A DNA stretch of 64,000 nt from Archangiaceae bacterium (GTDB lineage Bacteria; Myxococcota; Myxococcia; Myxococcales; Myxococcaceae). The DNA lies in assembly GCA_016714225.1 (NCBI GenBank), contig JADJNS010000029.1, positions 1 through 64,000 on the forward strand, written 5' to 3'. A program made the position numbers and the translations under genes. How positions within the stretch are numbered: position 1 is the first letter of the stretch; the number at the start of each line of letters is the position of its first letter. This document shows positions 48,456 to 58,642 of this stretch, piece after piece. Under the pieces are notes generated by a model. That model was not told the DNA's origin and ran no database searches. It worked only from the letters and a program-made list of their open reading frames with translations.

Positions 48456-49508
48456 ATGAGCGGCTTCCTGAGAAACCTGGGTGTCCGGCTCCCGCTCATT
48501 CAAGCGCCGATGGCCGGCGGCCCCGATTCACCCGCGCTCGCCGCGGCGGTCAGCGAGGCCGGAGGCCTCGGCTCGCTGGGCTGCGCGTACCTCACCCCCG
48601 AGCAGCTCGAGCAGGCCATCGCCGCCACCCGCGCGCTCACCCCCGCGCCCTTCGCCATCAACCTCTTCGTGCGCAGCGACCCGCCCGACGACGCCGGGGC
48701 GATGGCCCGGGTCGCCGCGGCGCTCGAGCCGCTTCGCCGCGAGCTGAAGCTCACCGAGCAGCCCGCCCCGGCGAAGCCGCTGCCCGGCTTCGACGCCCAG
48801 CTCGAGGTGGTGCTGCGCCTCAAGCCGCGCGTGCTCAGCTTCACCTTCGGCCTGCTGGCCCCGCACCAGCTCGCCGCGCTGCGCGCCGCCGGCATCGCCA
48901 CCGTCGGCACCGCCACCACGCTGGAAGAGGGCGAGGCCCTGCAGCGGCTCGGGGTCGACGCCATCTGCGCCCAGGGCAGCGAAGCCGGCGGCCACCGCGG
49001 CACCTTCCTCGGCGACCCGTACGACGCGCTCACCGGCACGCTCACGCTCACCCGCCAGCTGGTCACCCGGCTGCGCGTGCCCATCATCGCGGCCGGCGGC
49101 ATCATGGACACCGCGGGCATTCGCGCGGTGCTCCACCTCGGCGCCTTCGCCGCCCAGCTCGGCACCGCCTTCATGCTCTGCCCCGAGGCGGGCACCCACC
49201 CCGCACACCGCGCGGCGCTGAAGTCGGCCGCCGCGCGCACCACCGTGGTCACCCGCGCCTTCAGCGGTCGCGCCGCGCGCGGCATCAAGAACCGCTTCAG
49301 CGAGCTGTTCGGCGACCGCGCCCAGCAGATCGCTCCCGCCACCTTCCCCCAACATCAAGCGCTCACCGCCGAGCTGCGCAGCGCCGCCGCCGCCCAGAAT
49401 CGCCCCGACCTGATGCAGCTGTGGTGCGGTCAGAACGCGGTGATGCTGCGCGAGCTGCCCGCCAGAGAACTGGTCGGGGCGCTCATCGACGGCCTGGTCT
49501 CGATATGA
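48456..49508 (+). CDS. Nitronate monooxygenase-family protein (NPD/FMN-binding)
   Basis: 350 aa. The TIM-barrel NPD family is recognised by LGVRLPLIQAPMAGGPDSPALAAAVSEAGGLGSLG at the start, FAINLFVRS, the conserved GSEAGGHRGTF loop with the His that acts as base and binds FMN phosphate, then LRVPIIAAGGIMDTAGIRAVLHLGAFAAQLGTAFMLCPE, and a C-terminal RGIKNRFSE segment. Members oxidise alkyl nitronates or act in related flavin reactions; physiological substrate is unknown. Its stop overlaps the ATG of the MAPEG-like gene (ATGA). Confidence 0.92.
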   Translation: MSGFLRNLGVRLPLIQAPMAGGPDSPALAAAVSEAGGLGSLGCAYLTPEQLEQAIAATRALTPAPFAINLFVRSDPPDDAGAMARVAAALEPLRRELKLTEQPAPAKPLPGFDAQLEVVLRLKPRVLSFTFGLLAPHQLAALRAAGIATVGTATTLEEGEALQRLGVDAICAQGSEAGGHRGTFLGDPYDALTGTLTLTRQLVTRLRVPIIAAGGIMDTAGIRAVLHLGAFAAQLGTAFMLCPEAGTHPAHRAALKSAAARTTVVTRAFSGRAARGIKNRFSELFGDRAQQIAPATFPQHQALTAELRSAAAAQNRPDLMQLWCGQNAVMLRELPARELVGALIDGLVSI

Positions 49509-49951
49509 ACCTGCCCATCGTCACGCTCGCCGGCCCGCTCGCCGTCACCCTGGGGTACGTCGTCGTCTACTACCTGAGCATGATGAACGTGCTGCGGGTG
49601 AAGACCGCGCTGAGCCGCGAGTACCAGGCGCGCGGCGAGACCTTCGACCGCTACGCCACCCACGACAAGCGCATGCTCGCGGCCGACCGGGTGCAGCTCA
49701 ACACGCTCGAGCACATGCCTCCGTTTCTGGTGCTGCTGTGGCTCGACGCCACCCTCGCCAGCGCGCCGCACGCCAGCGTGCTGGGCGGGGTGTATCTGCT
49801 CACCCGCTGCATCTACCCGTTCATGGTGGGCCGGGCGCTGGGCGGCGAGGCCCCCCGGGGCATCGGCCGCGTCATCGGCATCAGCTACCTGATGCTGGCC
49901 CTCTTCGCGGTCGATCTCGTCGTCGCGCTGGTTCGCGCGCTCGAGTACTAG
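49505..49951 (+). CDS. MAPEG-family membrane protein
   Basis: 148 aa with four hydrophobic helices (about 5-27, 65-85, 90-108, 125-145). The pattern MMNVLRVKTALSREYQARGETFDRYATHDKRMLAADRVQLNTLEHMPPFLVLLWLDAT, with a polar loop then N-x-x-E-H-x-P, is diagnostic of MAPEG (membrane-associated proteins in eicosanoid and glutathione metabolism). The Asn-Glu pair is a glutathione-binding feature in the family. A microsomal-GST-like detoxification role is inferred. Coupling to the nitronate monooxygenase gene suggests joint handling of reactive compounds. Confidence 0.88.
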   Translation: MNLPIVTLAGPLAVTLGYVVVYYLSMMNVLRVKTALSREYQARGETFDRYATHDKRMLAADRVQLNTLEHMPPFLVLLWLDATLASAPHASVLGGVYLLTRCIYPFMVGRALGGEAPRGIGRVIGISYLMLALFAVDLVVALVRALEY

Positions 49952-49961
49952 GCTTCAAGAG

Positions 49962-50276
49962 ATGGCGCTCTGGCACATCACCACCTCGGCCGAGTGGGAC
50001 GAGGCGAGAGCGCTCGGCGAGCACCGCCCCGCCTCGCTCGCCACCGAGGGCTTCGTGCACCTCTCGTCCGACAGCCAGTGGGGGAACACCGCCGGGCGGT
50101 TCTTCAAGGGCCGCACCGGCCTGGTGCTGCTGAAGATCGACGAAGCGAAGCTGAAGGCCGAGGTGCGGTGGGAAGCGGCCGACGGAGATCGCTTCCCCCA
50201 CCTCTATGGCCCGCTCAACGTCGACGCGGTCATCGCCGCCACCCCGCTGATCGTCGACCCGCCTGAAGGGCGCTGA
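49962..50276 (+). CDS. DUF952 protein
   Basis: 104 aa from ATG 49962. The DUF952 signature is present: ALWHITTSAEWDEARALG, then FVHLSSDSQW, GLVLLKIDEAKL, RWEAADGDRFPHLYGPLNVDAVIA. These small proteins resemble ADP-ribosyltransferase-type folds in structure surveys, but their activity is not established. The gene follows the MAPEG gene by 10 bp, so it probably belongs to the same transcript. Confidence 0.93.
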   Translation: MALWHITTSAEWDEARALGEHRPASLATEGFVHLSSDSQWGNTAGRFFKGRTGLVLLKIDEAKLKAEVRWEAADGDRFPHLYGPLNVDAVIAATPLIVDPPEGR

Positions 50277-50282
50277 GGCGTC

Positions 50283-50319
50283 ATAGTCAGCGCCAATCAC
50301 TGCCATCGAAATGATGTGT
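50283..50319 (+). promoter_or_regulatory. OxyR-like operator upstream of katG
   Basis: Four 4-mers are spaced by exactly 7 nt: ATAG (50283), CAAT (50294), ATCG (50305) and GTGT (50316). They match the OxyR pattern ATAG-CTAT-ATAG-CTAT at 4, 3, 3 and 2 positions. An overlapping imperfect palindrome CATAGTC...GACTATG spans 50282-50330. The site lies 36-72 bp before the katG start. Confidence 0.5.
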
Positions 50320-50354
50320 TGGCGACTATGGCGGCTGGCTGGCAGAAAGCCGTC

Positions 50355-52538
50355 ATGCCTACCGAATCGAAGTGCCCCTTCAACCATGGCCTCGGCGCAG
50401 GTACCTCGAACCGAGACTGGTGGCCCAACCAGCTGCGCGTCGACCTGCTGCACCAGCACTCCCCGCGCTCGAACCCGATGGGCGAGGCGTTCGACTACGC
50501 CAAAGAGTTCAAGACGCTCGACTACGCGGGCCTGAAGTCAGACCTGGCCGCGCTGATGACCGACTCGCAGCCCTGGTGGCCGGCCGACTTCGGCCACTAC
50601 GGCCCCCTGTTCATCCGCATGGCGTGGCACAGCGCCGGCACCTACCGCGTCGGCGACGGCCGCGGCGGCGGGGGGCGAGGGCAGCAGCGCTTCGCTCCGC
50701 TGAACAGCTGGCCCGACAACGTCAGCCTCGACAAGGCGCGGCGCCTGCTCTGGCCCATCAAGCAGAAGTACGGGCGGAAGATTTCGTGGGCCGACCTGAT
50801 GATTCTGGCCGGCAACGTGGCGCTCGAGACCATGGGCTTCAAGACGTTCGGCTTCGCGGGCGGCCGCGCCGACGTGTGGGAGCCCGACCAGGACGTGCAC
50901 TGGGGCACCGAGAAGAAGTGGCTGGGCGGCGACACCCGCTACTCGGGCGAGCGCGACCTCGAGAGCCCGCTGGCCGCGGTGCAGATGGGCCTCATCTACG
51001 TGAACCCGGAAGGGCCGAACGGCAACCCCGACCCGCTCGCCGCGGCGAGAGACATTCGCGAGACGTTCGCGCGCATGGCGATGAACGACGAAGAGACGGT
51101 GGCGCTGATCGCCGGCGGGCATTCGTTCGGCAAGACCCACGGCGCCGGCCCCGCTTCGCACGTGGGGGGAGACCCCGAGGGCGGCGACCTCGAGGCCCAG
51201 GGCTTCGGGTGGAAGAGCGGCTTCAACACCGGCATGGGCGTCGACGCCATCACCAGCGGCCTCGAGGTGACGTGGACCACCACGCCCACCCGGTGGAGCA
51301 ACGACTTCTTCAAGCACCTCTTCGGCTACGAGTGGGAGCTCACCAAGAGCCCCGCCGGCGCCCACCAGTGGAAGCCGAAGGGCAACGCCGGTGAGGGCAC
51401 GGTGCCCGCCGCGCACGACCCGAACAAGCGCATCGCGCCGGCGATGCTGACCACCGACCTCGCGCTGCGCTTCGACCCGGCGTACGAGAAGATCTCCCGG
51501 CGCTTCCTCGACCACCCCGAGCAGTTCGCCGACGCGTTCGCCCGGGCGTGGTTCAAGCTCACCCACCGCGACCTGGGCCCGCGCGCGCGCTACCTCGGCC
51601 CCGAGGTGCCCGCCGAAGAGCTGCTCTGGCAGGACCCGGTGCCGAAGCTCGACCACCCGCTGATCGACTCGAAAGACATCGCCACGCTGAAGGGCAAGCT
51701 GGCGGCCTCGGGCCTGTCGGTCTCGCAGCTGGTCACCACCGCGTGGGCGTCGGCTTCGACCTTCCGCGGCTCGGACAAGCGCGGCGGAGCCAACGGCGCG
51801 CGCCTTCGCCTCTCGCCGCAGAAAGACTGGGCGGTGAATCAGCCCGCCGAGCTGGCCAGGGTGCTGGCGAAGCTCGAGGGCATTGCGCGCGAGTTCAACG
51901 GCGCGGCTGCCGGCGGCAAGAAGGTCTCGCTCGCCGACCTCATCGTGCTGGGCGGAGCCGTCGGCGTCGAGCAGGCCGCCAGGGCCGCCGGCGTCGCGGT
52001 GACGGTGCCCTTCACTGCGGGCCGCACCGACGCGTCGCAGGCCCAGACCGACGTGGCCTCGTTCGCCCCGCTCGAGCCGGTAGCCGACGGCTTCCGCAAC
52101 TTCGAGAAGCAGAAGCACGCGGTGCCGGCCGAGGTGCTATTCGTCGACCGCGCGCAGCTGCTCACCCTGGCCGCGCCCGAGCTCACGGTGCTGGTCGGCG
52201 GCCTGCGCGTGCTGGGCGCCAACGTGGGCGGCTCGAAGCACGGCGTGCTCACCGAGAAGCCCGAGACGCTGACCAACGACTTCTTCAAGAACCTGCTCGA
52301 CATGAGCACCGAGTGGAAGGCGACCTCCGACGCGAAAGACGTGTTCGAGGGCCGTGACCGCAAGACCGGGGCGCTGAAGTGGACGGCGACGCGCGCCGAC
52401 CTGGTGTTCGGCTCGAACGCGCTGCTGCGCGCGCAGGCCGAGGTCTACGGCAGCTTCGACTCGCACGAGAAGTTCGTGCGCGACTTCGTGGCCGCCTGGG
52501 CGAAGGTGATGAACCTCGACCGCTTCGACCTGGCCTGA
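50355..52538 (+). CDS. katG: Catalase-peroxidase KatG
   Basis: 727 aa from ATG 50355, the start that gives the usual PTESKCPFNHG N-terminus. This bifunctional heme enzyme breaks down hydrogen peroxide and oxidises small donors in the cytoplasm. Distal-site motif FIRMAWHSAGTYR has the active Arg, Trp and His; GLIYVNPEGPNG carries the Tyr of the Met-Tyr-Trp adduct; and LIAGGHSFGKTHGAGP contains the proximal heme-ligand His. The C-terminal half repeats the peroxidase fold without a heme site, as in all KatG. Length and motifs indicate an intact enzyme. An OxyR-like site and the absence of a neighbouring Fur gene suggest peroxide induction through OxyR. Confidence 0.97.
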   Translation: MPTESKCPFNHGLGAGTSNRDWWPNQLRVDLLHQHSPRSNPMGEAFDYAKEFKTLDYAGLKSDLAALMTDSQPWWPADFGHYGPLFIRMAWHSAGTYRVGDGRGGGGRGQQRFAPLNSWPDNVSLDKARRLLWPIKQKYGRKISWADLMILAGNVALETMGFKTFGFAGGRADVWEPDQDVHWGTEKKWLGGDTRYSGERDLESPLAAVQMGLIYVNPEGPNGNPDPLAAARDIRETFARMAMNDEETVALIAGGHSFGKTHGAGPASHVGGDPEGGDLEAQGFGWKSGFNTGMGVDAITSGLEVTWTTTPTRWSNDFFKHLFGYEWELTKSPAGAHQWKPKGNAGEGTVPAAHDPNKRIAPAMLTTDLALRFDPAYEKISRRFLDHPEQFADAFARAWFKLTHRDLGPRARYLGPEVPAEELLWQDPVPKLDHPLIDSKDIATLKGKLAASGLSVSQLVTTAWASASTFRGSDKRGGANGARLRLSPQKDWAVNQPAELARVLAKLEGIAREFNGAAAGGKKVSLADLIVLGGAVGVEQAARAAGVAVTVPFTAGRTDASQAQTDVASFAPLEPVADGFRNFEKQKHAVPAEVLFVDRAQLLTLAAPELTVLVGGLRVLGANVGGSKHGVLTEKPETLTNDFFKNLLDMSTEWKATSDAKDVFEGRDRKTGALKWTATRADLVFGSNALLRAQAEVYGSFDSHEKFVRDFVAAWAKVMNLDRFDLA

Positions 52539-52549
52539 GAGGGGGCGGG

Positions 52550-53263
52550 TCAGGGTGAGCGGGCGAGCGCGCTCAAGCGGGCGCGAAGCGCAGCGCCGAG
52601 CGCTCGGGGCTCTCGGTACCGAGCCGCCCACTTCGCCGCCGCGTCGCGCGCCTGGCAGTAGATGTCGCGCGTGCTCACCCCGGGCTTCTGCAGGTGCGCC
52701 TGCCACGTCTCCTTGGTGTCGAGGGTCGTGACGTCGAACGCGGGGTCGAAGGGCGAGGGGCACTCGGGCCCGCCGGCGATCACCACCGCCATGCCTTCGT
52801 TGAACCAGGTGGGGCTGGCGTCGTAGCGGGCCCAGTTCTTCATGGTGGCGTGCACCAGCTCGTGGGTGAGGGTGCGCGCGGTGGTGGCTCCCTGCGTCGT
52901 GACGATGACCACGTTCAGCACCTGCCAGCCGCTGGTGGTGGTGACGCCGTCGCGCGCGAAGCCGAGGTCGGGCGAGCTGGCCGAGGCGCCGAGGTCGGCG
53001 TCGAACGCCAGCTTGCACGCTGCGCTCTTGCAGAAGAACGTGAGGGCGAGCGGGCTGGGCAGCGGCCCGAAGACCTCGTCGATGCGCGCCGCCGCCTGGC
53101 GGTGCGCCTCGAGCAGCGCCCGGTGCTCGTCGGCGCTCAGGCCCGGCTCGGCGTAGACCCGCTCGGCGAGGGGCACCATCTCGGCGCTGCCGAGGGGAAC
53201 GTGAAGCGGCGGCGCGCCCGTGCTGCACGCGCACGCGAAGAGCAGGGCGGTGGTTTTCCACAT
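52550..53263 (-). CDS. Lipoprotein with HExxH metallopeptidase motif
   Basis: 237 aa from ATG 53263, chosen for the leader MWKTTALLFACACS (lipobox FACAC). The gluzincin-type zinc motif TLTHELVHATMKNW (His134, Glu135, His138) is followed by SPTWFNEGMAVVI with Glu156 as the probable third ligand. This arrangement matches the small MA-clan peptidase-like domain (peptidase_MA type). Two Cys pairs (CKSAAC, ECPS, IYC) may form disulfides. A surface zinc peptidase or peptidase-like protein is inferred; the substrate is unknown. The gene is convergent with katG and leaves 11 bp between. Confidence 0.87.
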   Translation of the reverse strand: MWKTTALLFACACSTGAPPLHVPLGSAEMVPLAERVYAEPGLSADEHRALLEAHRQAAARIDEVFGPLPSPLALTFFCKSAACKLAFDADLGASASSPDLGFARDGVTTTSGWQVLNVVIVTTQGATTARTLTHELVHATMKNWARYDASPTWFNEGMAVVIAGGPECPSPFDPAFDVTTLDTKETWQAHLQKPGVSTRDIYCQARDAAAKWAARYREPRALGAALRARLSALARSP

Positions 53264-53309
53264 GCTGGCGCCACGGTGGCGCCGGCACGGTGGGAGTTTC
53301 ACCTCGGCG

Positions 53310-54590
53310 CTACAGGCAGACCGTGGCGGTGCCGGTGACGGTCGTGTCGCTCTGCACCGTCTCGCCGCCCGCCACCTGCGTCGCGTGCAGCCTGATGAAG
53401 CGCGCGTCGAAGACCTCGGTGTCGCCGTGCGGCCTGCACACCACGATGCCGAGCGCGCTCTGCGTCGTGCCGCCCGTGTACTCGGTGACGAAGGTATGCG
53501 TCGCGTCGTTGAAGCGCTGGGTCACCTGCTGCCCGACGCAGCGCTCGGTCTCGATCGGCAGGCTGAGGTCGGCGCGCCCCGCGAGCGGGCGGCCGAAGCT
53601 GTCCCACTGGCTGAAGGTGGCGCGCATCGCCTCGAACGACGTGGTGCCGGCGGTCATCTGGGTGACCAGCGTCTGCGCCCGGCCCTGGCTGTCGTAGTAG
53701 GTGCGGGTCACCGCCGTGCTGTTCGCGCTGGTGGTGCGAATCGTCACCGGCCCGCGCCGCCCGAACGCCGCGGGGTCGGCCTGGTCGATGAAGTCGGCGA
53801 GCGTGGCGAACTCTTGCGCGATGGTGGCGTTCGACGACGCGTCGGTGAGCGTGCGCGTGGCGCGGTCGAAGCTCACCGTGTGCATCAGAACCCGGGTCGG
53901 AGACGCCGAGGTGATCGTCTCGGTGTACGAGGTCGCGTAGGTGCGGCACCGCGTGGTGCTCGTGCCACCGCCCGCGCCACCGCCGTTGCCACCCGAGCCT
54001 CCGCCGGTTCCGCCCAAGCCGCCCCCGGCGCCCCCGCTGCTCGTCTTCGGCATGCACACGCCGTCGTCGAAGCCCGTCACCGGGTTGCAGACGTAGCCTG
54101 CGCGGCAGCTCGACTGCGTGCGGGGGGCCGCACAGCGCTCGAGGCAGGCGCTGGCGGTGCCGAACGCGCGAACGATGCAGATCGACGTGGTCATGCAGTC
54201 GTCGTTGGTCGTGCAGCCCTTGGTGCAATAGCCCCCCGGCCACGTCGAGCATGACCCGCTGGTGCACTGCGAATCTGCCGAGCAGCTGTCGCCATCGGCG
54301 GCCTCCAGCGCACTCGAGCGAAGGCAGAAGCCACCGCTCGAATGGTCGAACGGCACGCAGGTGTCGCCGGCACCGCAGTCGTTCTGCTGGGGCGTGCACG
54401 ACTCTTCACAGAACTTACCGTTGGTGAACGTGACGCAGACGCCGCCGGTGCCGCACTCGGAAGCGGTGCTGCACTCCTGCCCGCGCTTCTCGGAGGCATC
54501 GGGCGGCTGGTACGGCACGTAGCCAGGGCCACCGCAGGCCGAAAGAGAGACCACGACCAGGAAGAGCTGCGAACCGGGGAGCAGGCGCAT
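53310..54590 (-). CDS. Cys-rich lipoprotein with Gly-rich linker and beta domain
   Basis: 426 aa from ATG 54590. MRLLPGSQLFLVVVSLSACGG has lipobox LSAC. Residues about 36-185 hold about five Cys-rich units of the form C-x-x-x-x-x-C-x-x-G-x-C (QECSTASECGTGGVC, SCTPQQNDCGAGDTC, CSADSQCTSGSC), similar to the Cys-knot stalks of myxobacterial lipoproteins. A Gly/Ser linker (about 190-220) precedes a beta-rich C-terminal half with no known motif. It is likely a surface protein stabilised by disulfides. Its start lies 46 bp upstream of the peptidase-like gene, in the same direction, so they may share a transcript. Confidence 0.85.
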   Translation of the reverse strand: MRLLPGSQLFLVVVSLSACGGPGYVPYQPPDASEKRGQECSTASECGTGGVCVTFTNGKFCEESCTPQQNDCGAGDTCVPFDHSSGGFCLRSSALEAADGDSCSADSQCTSGSCSTWPGGYCTKGCTTNDDCMTTSICIVRAFGTASACLERCAAPRTQSSCRAGYVCNPVTGFDDGVCMPKTSSGGAGGGLGGTGGGSGGNGGGAGGGTSTTRCRTYATSYTETITSASPTRVLMHTVSFDRATRTLTDASSNATIAQEFATLADFIDQADPAAFGRRGPVTIRTTSANSTAVTRTYYDSQGRAQTLVTQMTAGTTSFEAMRATFSQWDSFGRPLAGRADLSLPIETERCVGQQVTQRFNDATHTFVTEYTGGTTQSALGIVVCRPHGDTEVFDARFIRLHATQVAGGETVQSDTTVTGTATVCL

Positions 54591-54681
54591 GCCGAACACC
54601 TGAGCAACTCGAGTGCCGGCCCAAGTGCGCGGAAGCACGCGCGATGCGCGCGCCCCGTGCTTCATCACGCCGAGGTGAAGC

Positions 54682-55245
54682 TCACTTCTTGGGCGGGCCG
54701 AAGCTCGGCGGCTCGACCCCGAACTGCTTCGCGTACTCGACGTTCAGCCGCTGCCAGCCGGCGAACCCCATCAGCTGGGGCCCCACCATGCGGCCGAGCG
54801 GGTCTGGGCCCAGCAAGGCGTCGAGCACGTCGAAGCAGATGTGCCAGCCCGCCGCGCCCATCGAGATGAAGCCCTTGTTGATGTTGTGCCAGAGGGTGAG
54901 GCGGGTGCCGGCGCCCTGCGGCTCGAGCTCCCAGCGCAGGTCTTGCTCGCCCCAGCTGAACACCAGGAGCTTGTGGGGCTCGGCCTGCCGCACCTTCGTC
55001 TCGGCCACCATCGGGCTCGGCGCGCCGACGGTCGACAGCCTCGCGGTGGTGCCCGCCGTGCCCAGGTTCTGGTCCGAGTCGAACGGAGCCCACTCGCGCA
55101 GCTGCGCGGGGTCGGTCAGCGCCGCCCACACCTTCTGCGGCGGGTGACGCAGGTCGCGCACCAGCACCAGCGTCCACTTCTCTCCTTCTCGGTGAACGCG
55201 CGCGCCGTATGCAGCGCCCGGCTGGTACGACGCCCTGGCGCTCAC
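54682..55245 (-). CDS. SRPBCC-domain protein (second copy)
   Basis: 187 aa from GTG 55245, overlapping the ArsR stop (GTGA). The SRPBCC core is KWTLVLVRDLRHPPQKVWAALTDPAQLREWAPF, then KVRQAEPHKLLVFSWGEQDLRWELEPQGAGTRLTLWHNI, and a C-terminal helix with LMGFAGWQRLNVEYAKQF. It is only distantly similar to the 47565 protein. The family binds hydrophobic ligands and is commonly paired with ArsR repressors. In this locus the order is reversed relative to 47565: ArsR first, SRPBCC second. Confidence 0.92.
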   Translation of the reverse strand: MSARASYQPGAAYGARVHREGEKWTLVLVRDLRHPPQKVWAALTDPAQLREWAPFDSDQNLGTAGTTARLSTVGAPSPMVAETKVRQAEPHKLLVFSWGEQDLRWELEPQGAGTRLTLWHNINKGFISMGAAGWHICFDVLDALLGPDPLGRMVGPQLMGFAGWQRLNVEYAKQFGVEPPSFGPPKK

Positions 55246-55577
55246 GGCCTCTTTCCTTTCACGGCGGCCGCTCGCTCCATGCGGTCGAGGTGCTCTTCCA
55301 GCGCGTCGACGTGCTTCGCCCAGAACTTGCGAAACGGCGTCAGCCACTCGTCGACCTCTTGCAGCGGCTTGGGGTTCAAGCGGTACATGCGCTTCTGGGC
55401 GTCGACCCGCGACTCGACGAAGCCGCCCTCGCGCAGCACCTTGAGGTGCTTGCTGACCGACGGCTGCGGCAGGCGAAGGCGCTTCATCAGCTCACCCACC
55501 GACCGCTCGTGGGTCGAGAGCATGCTCAGAATGGCGCGGCGGTTCGGCTCGGCGAGAACGGCGAAGGCAGATTCCAC
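55242..55577 (-). CDS. ArsR-type winged-helix repressor (second copy)
   Basis: 111 aa from GTG 55577, the start that matches the family (VESAFAVLAEPNRRAILSML). A TTG at 55613 would add 12 residues that overlap the promoter and look unnatural. The winged helix is RSVGELMKRLRLPQPSVSKHLKVLREGGFVESRVDAQKRMYRLNP. No metal-binding Cys are present. A -35/-10 pair lies immediately upstream, so the transcript may start at or just before the GTG. It probably autorepresses the ArsR/SRPBCC operon. Confidence 0.9.
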   Translation of the reverse strand: MESAFAVLAEPNRRAILSMLSTHERSVGELMKRLRLPQPSVSKHLKVLREGGFVESRVDAQKRMYRLNPKPLQEVDEWLTPFRKFWAKHVDALEEHLDRMERAAAVKGKRP

Positions 55578-55581
55578 GATG

Positions 55582-55613
55582 GTTATATTCCCAATGGAAC
55601 ATATGTCTGTCAA
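55582..55613 (-). promoter_or_regulatory. Promoter/operator of the second ArsR operon
   Basis: TTGACA (55613-55608) is followed by TATAAC (55587-55582) with a 20-nt gap; GAATAT at 17 nt is a weaker alternative -10. An imperfect palindrome (ATATTCC ... GGAACATAT on the plus strand, 55585-55604) covers the spacer. The short distance to GTG 55577 suggests a leaderless transcript. Confidence 0.5.
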
Positions 55614-55629
55614 GCGATGCGGAGCCGCC

Positions 55630-56787
55630 TCAGCCGATGAACGAATCGTGGTACCCGGCGTCTTCGACCTCGAGCGCGGCCTGGGTCGGCGTCAGCGGCA
55701 GGAACGTGTCGAGCATCACCGCCAGCTCGGTGGTGACCTTGCTGCCGATGCTGTTCTCGTAGGCGCCCGGGTGCGGCCCGTGCGGCACGCCCATGGGGTG
55801 GTGCGAGATGCTGCCCGGGCCCACGCCCTTGCGCGAGGTGAAGTTCCCGTCGCAGTAGAAGATGAACTCGTCGCAGTCGACCGACGAGTGCGGGTAGGGG
55901 CAGGGTATCGCCTGCGGGTGAAAGTCGACCGGCCGCGGCACGAAGCTGCAGATGAGCGCGCCGCGCGCGGCGAAGGTGCCGTGCCAGGTCGGCGGCAGGT
56001 GCACCAGGCCCACCCGCGGCTGGAAGCACGAGATGGGAAACGCCCACGGGTACACCGCGCCGTCCCACCCCACCACGTCGAACACAGAGTGCTGGTACGC
56101 GAACGCGTGCAGCTTCTCGTCGCGCTTGGTCACCACCTCGCGCAGCCCCTCGTCGCGGGGCCCCGAGAACTTCGGCAGCCTGAAGTCGCGGTGGCAGTAC
56201 GGCGCGTCGAGGCGCAGCTGCCCGACCTCGTTGCGCCACTGTCTGGGCAGCGAGAGCCCGCCCTTGCACTCCATCGACAGCCAGTGCTGCGCGCCTGGCC
56301 CGACGTCGTAGCGGTGAATCATGCCGCGCGGCACGTGCACGTAGTCGTGCTTCGCGAACGTCACGCTGCCCAGCGGGGTGTGCACGGTGCCGCCGCCCTC
56401 GAGCACGAACATCAGCTCGTCGCCGTCGGCGTTGACGAAGTACACCGGGTCGTTCGCGTCGGGGTACAGCACCGACAGCGTCACGTCGGCGTTGGTGAGG
56501 AGCGGCAGCCGCGCGTCGATGGGCGCTCTGCCGCGGGCCTTCACCTTCTGGCTGAGGTAGTGGCGTCGCGCCAGCGGCCGGCCCTCGACCAGGGCCGGCA
56601 TCGTCCACCCGTGCGTCGGCGTCGCCACCCTCGCCACGTGCGGCCGGTGCTGGTGGTACAGAATCGTGTACGGCCCGTCGAAGCCTTCGCGGGTGAAGCA
56701 CTCTTCGTAGCGCAGCTGGCCCTCGCTCGAGCGCAGCTGGGTGTGGTGCTTGGGAGGTACGTCTCCGGCGACGACGCGCTCGAGCAT
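55630..56787 (-). CDS. hmgA: Homogentisate 1,2-dioxygenase
   Basis: 385 aa; the ATG directly abuts the stop of hppD (TAAATG), so the genes are translated together. The enzyme opens the ring of homogentisate to maleylacetoacetate with non-heme iron in the cytoplasm. Two cupin-like halves are visible: DELMFVLEGGGTVHTPLG and HVPRGMIHRYDVG in the first; GLVHLPPTWHGTFAARGALICSFVPRP, SVDCDEFIFYCDGNF and HHPMGVPHGPHPG in the second, which supply the His/His/Glu ligands. The length (385) is that of the shorter bacterial type. It is the last gene of the tyrosine-degradation operon. Confidence 0.95.
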   Translation of the reverse strand: MLERVVAGDVPPKHHTQLRSSEGQLRYEECFTREGFDGPYTILYHQHRPHVARVATPTHGWTMPALVEGRPLARRHYLSQKVKARGRAPIDARLPLLTNADVTLSVLYPDANDPVYFVNADGDELMFVLEGGGTVHTPLGSVTFAKHDYVHVPRGMIHRYDVGPGAQHWLSMECKGGLSLPRQWRNEVGQLRLDAPYCHRDFRLPKFSGPRDEGLREVVTKRDEKLHAFAYQHSVFDVVGWDGAVYPWAFPISCFQPRVGLVHLPPTWHGTFAARGALICSFVPRPVDFHPQAIPCPYPHSSVDCDEFIFYCDGNFTSRKGVGPGSISHHPMGVPHGPHPGAYENSIGSKVTTELAVMLDTFLPLTPTQAALEVEDAGYHDSFIG

Positions 56788-57963
<1,176 letters not shown>

Positions 57964-57974
57964 GGTGTGCTCCT

Positions 57975-58642
57975 TCAGTTCTTCTTCGGTGCGTCAGGCA
58001 TGCGGTCGGGGTGGCTCTCGATGAAGGCGGGCAGGGTGCCGAGCACCGCGTCGACCCTCGTCAGCGTGGGAAAGGCGTCGAGCGGCACGTCGAAGCGGCG
58101 CGCGTTGTAGAGCTGCGGCACCAGGAACACGTCGGCCAGCGTCACCGCGTCGCCGACCAGGAAGCGGCCGGCGCTGCCCTTCGCGGTGCGCTCGAGGGCG
58201 CCCAGGCCCTTGGCGATCACCTCGCGCGCCCACGCCTCGCCGTCGCCCCCCACGCTCTTGATGCGGCTGGTGACCAGCGGGTTCTGCAGTGGCTGGGTAC
58301 CCGAGTTGACGATCTCGACCAGCTGCCGCACCTGCGCGCGCGCCCACGGCTCGGCGGGCAGCAGCGACGGTGAGGGCTTCAGCTCTTCGAGCAGCTCGCA
58401 GATCGCCACCGACTGGGCCAGCCGCTGGCCCGACCGGGCGCCGCCCTTCAGCTCGAGCAGCGGCACCTGCTGCATCGCGTTCTTCTCGGTGTAGCCGGGT
58501 GAGAACTGCTCGCGCGCGGTCGGCGCGATGTTCACCGGCACGTAGTCGTACGCGAGGCCCTTGTGCGCCAGCGCGATGCGCACCCGCCAGGTGCAGCTCG
58601 AGCGCCAGTAGCCGTACAGCGTCAGCGACTCGAAGAGGCCGT

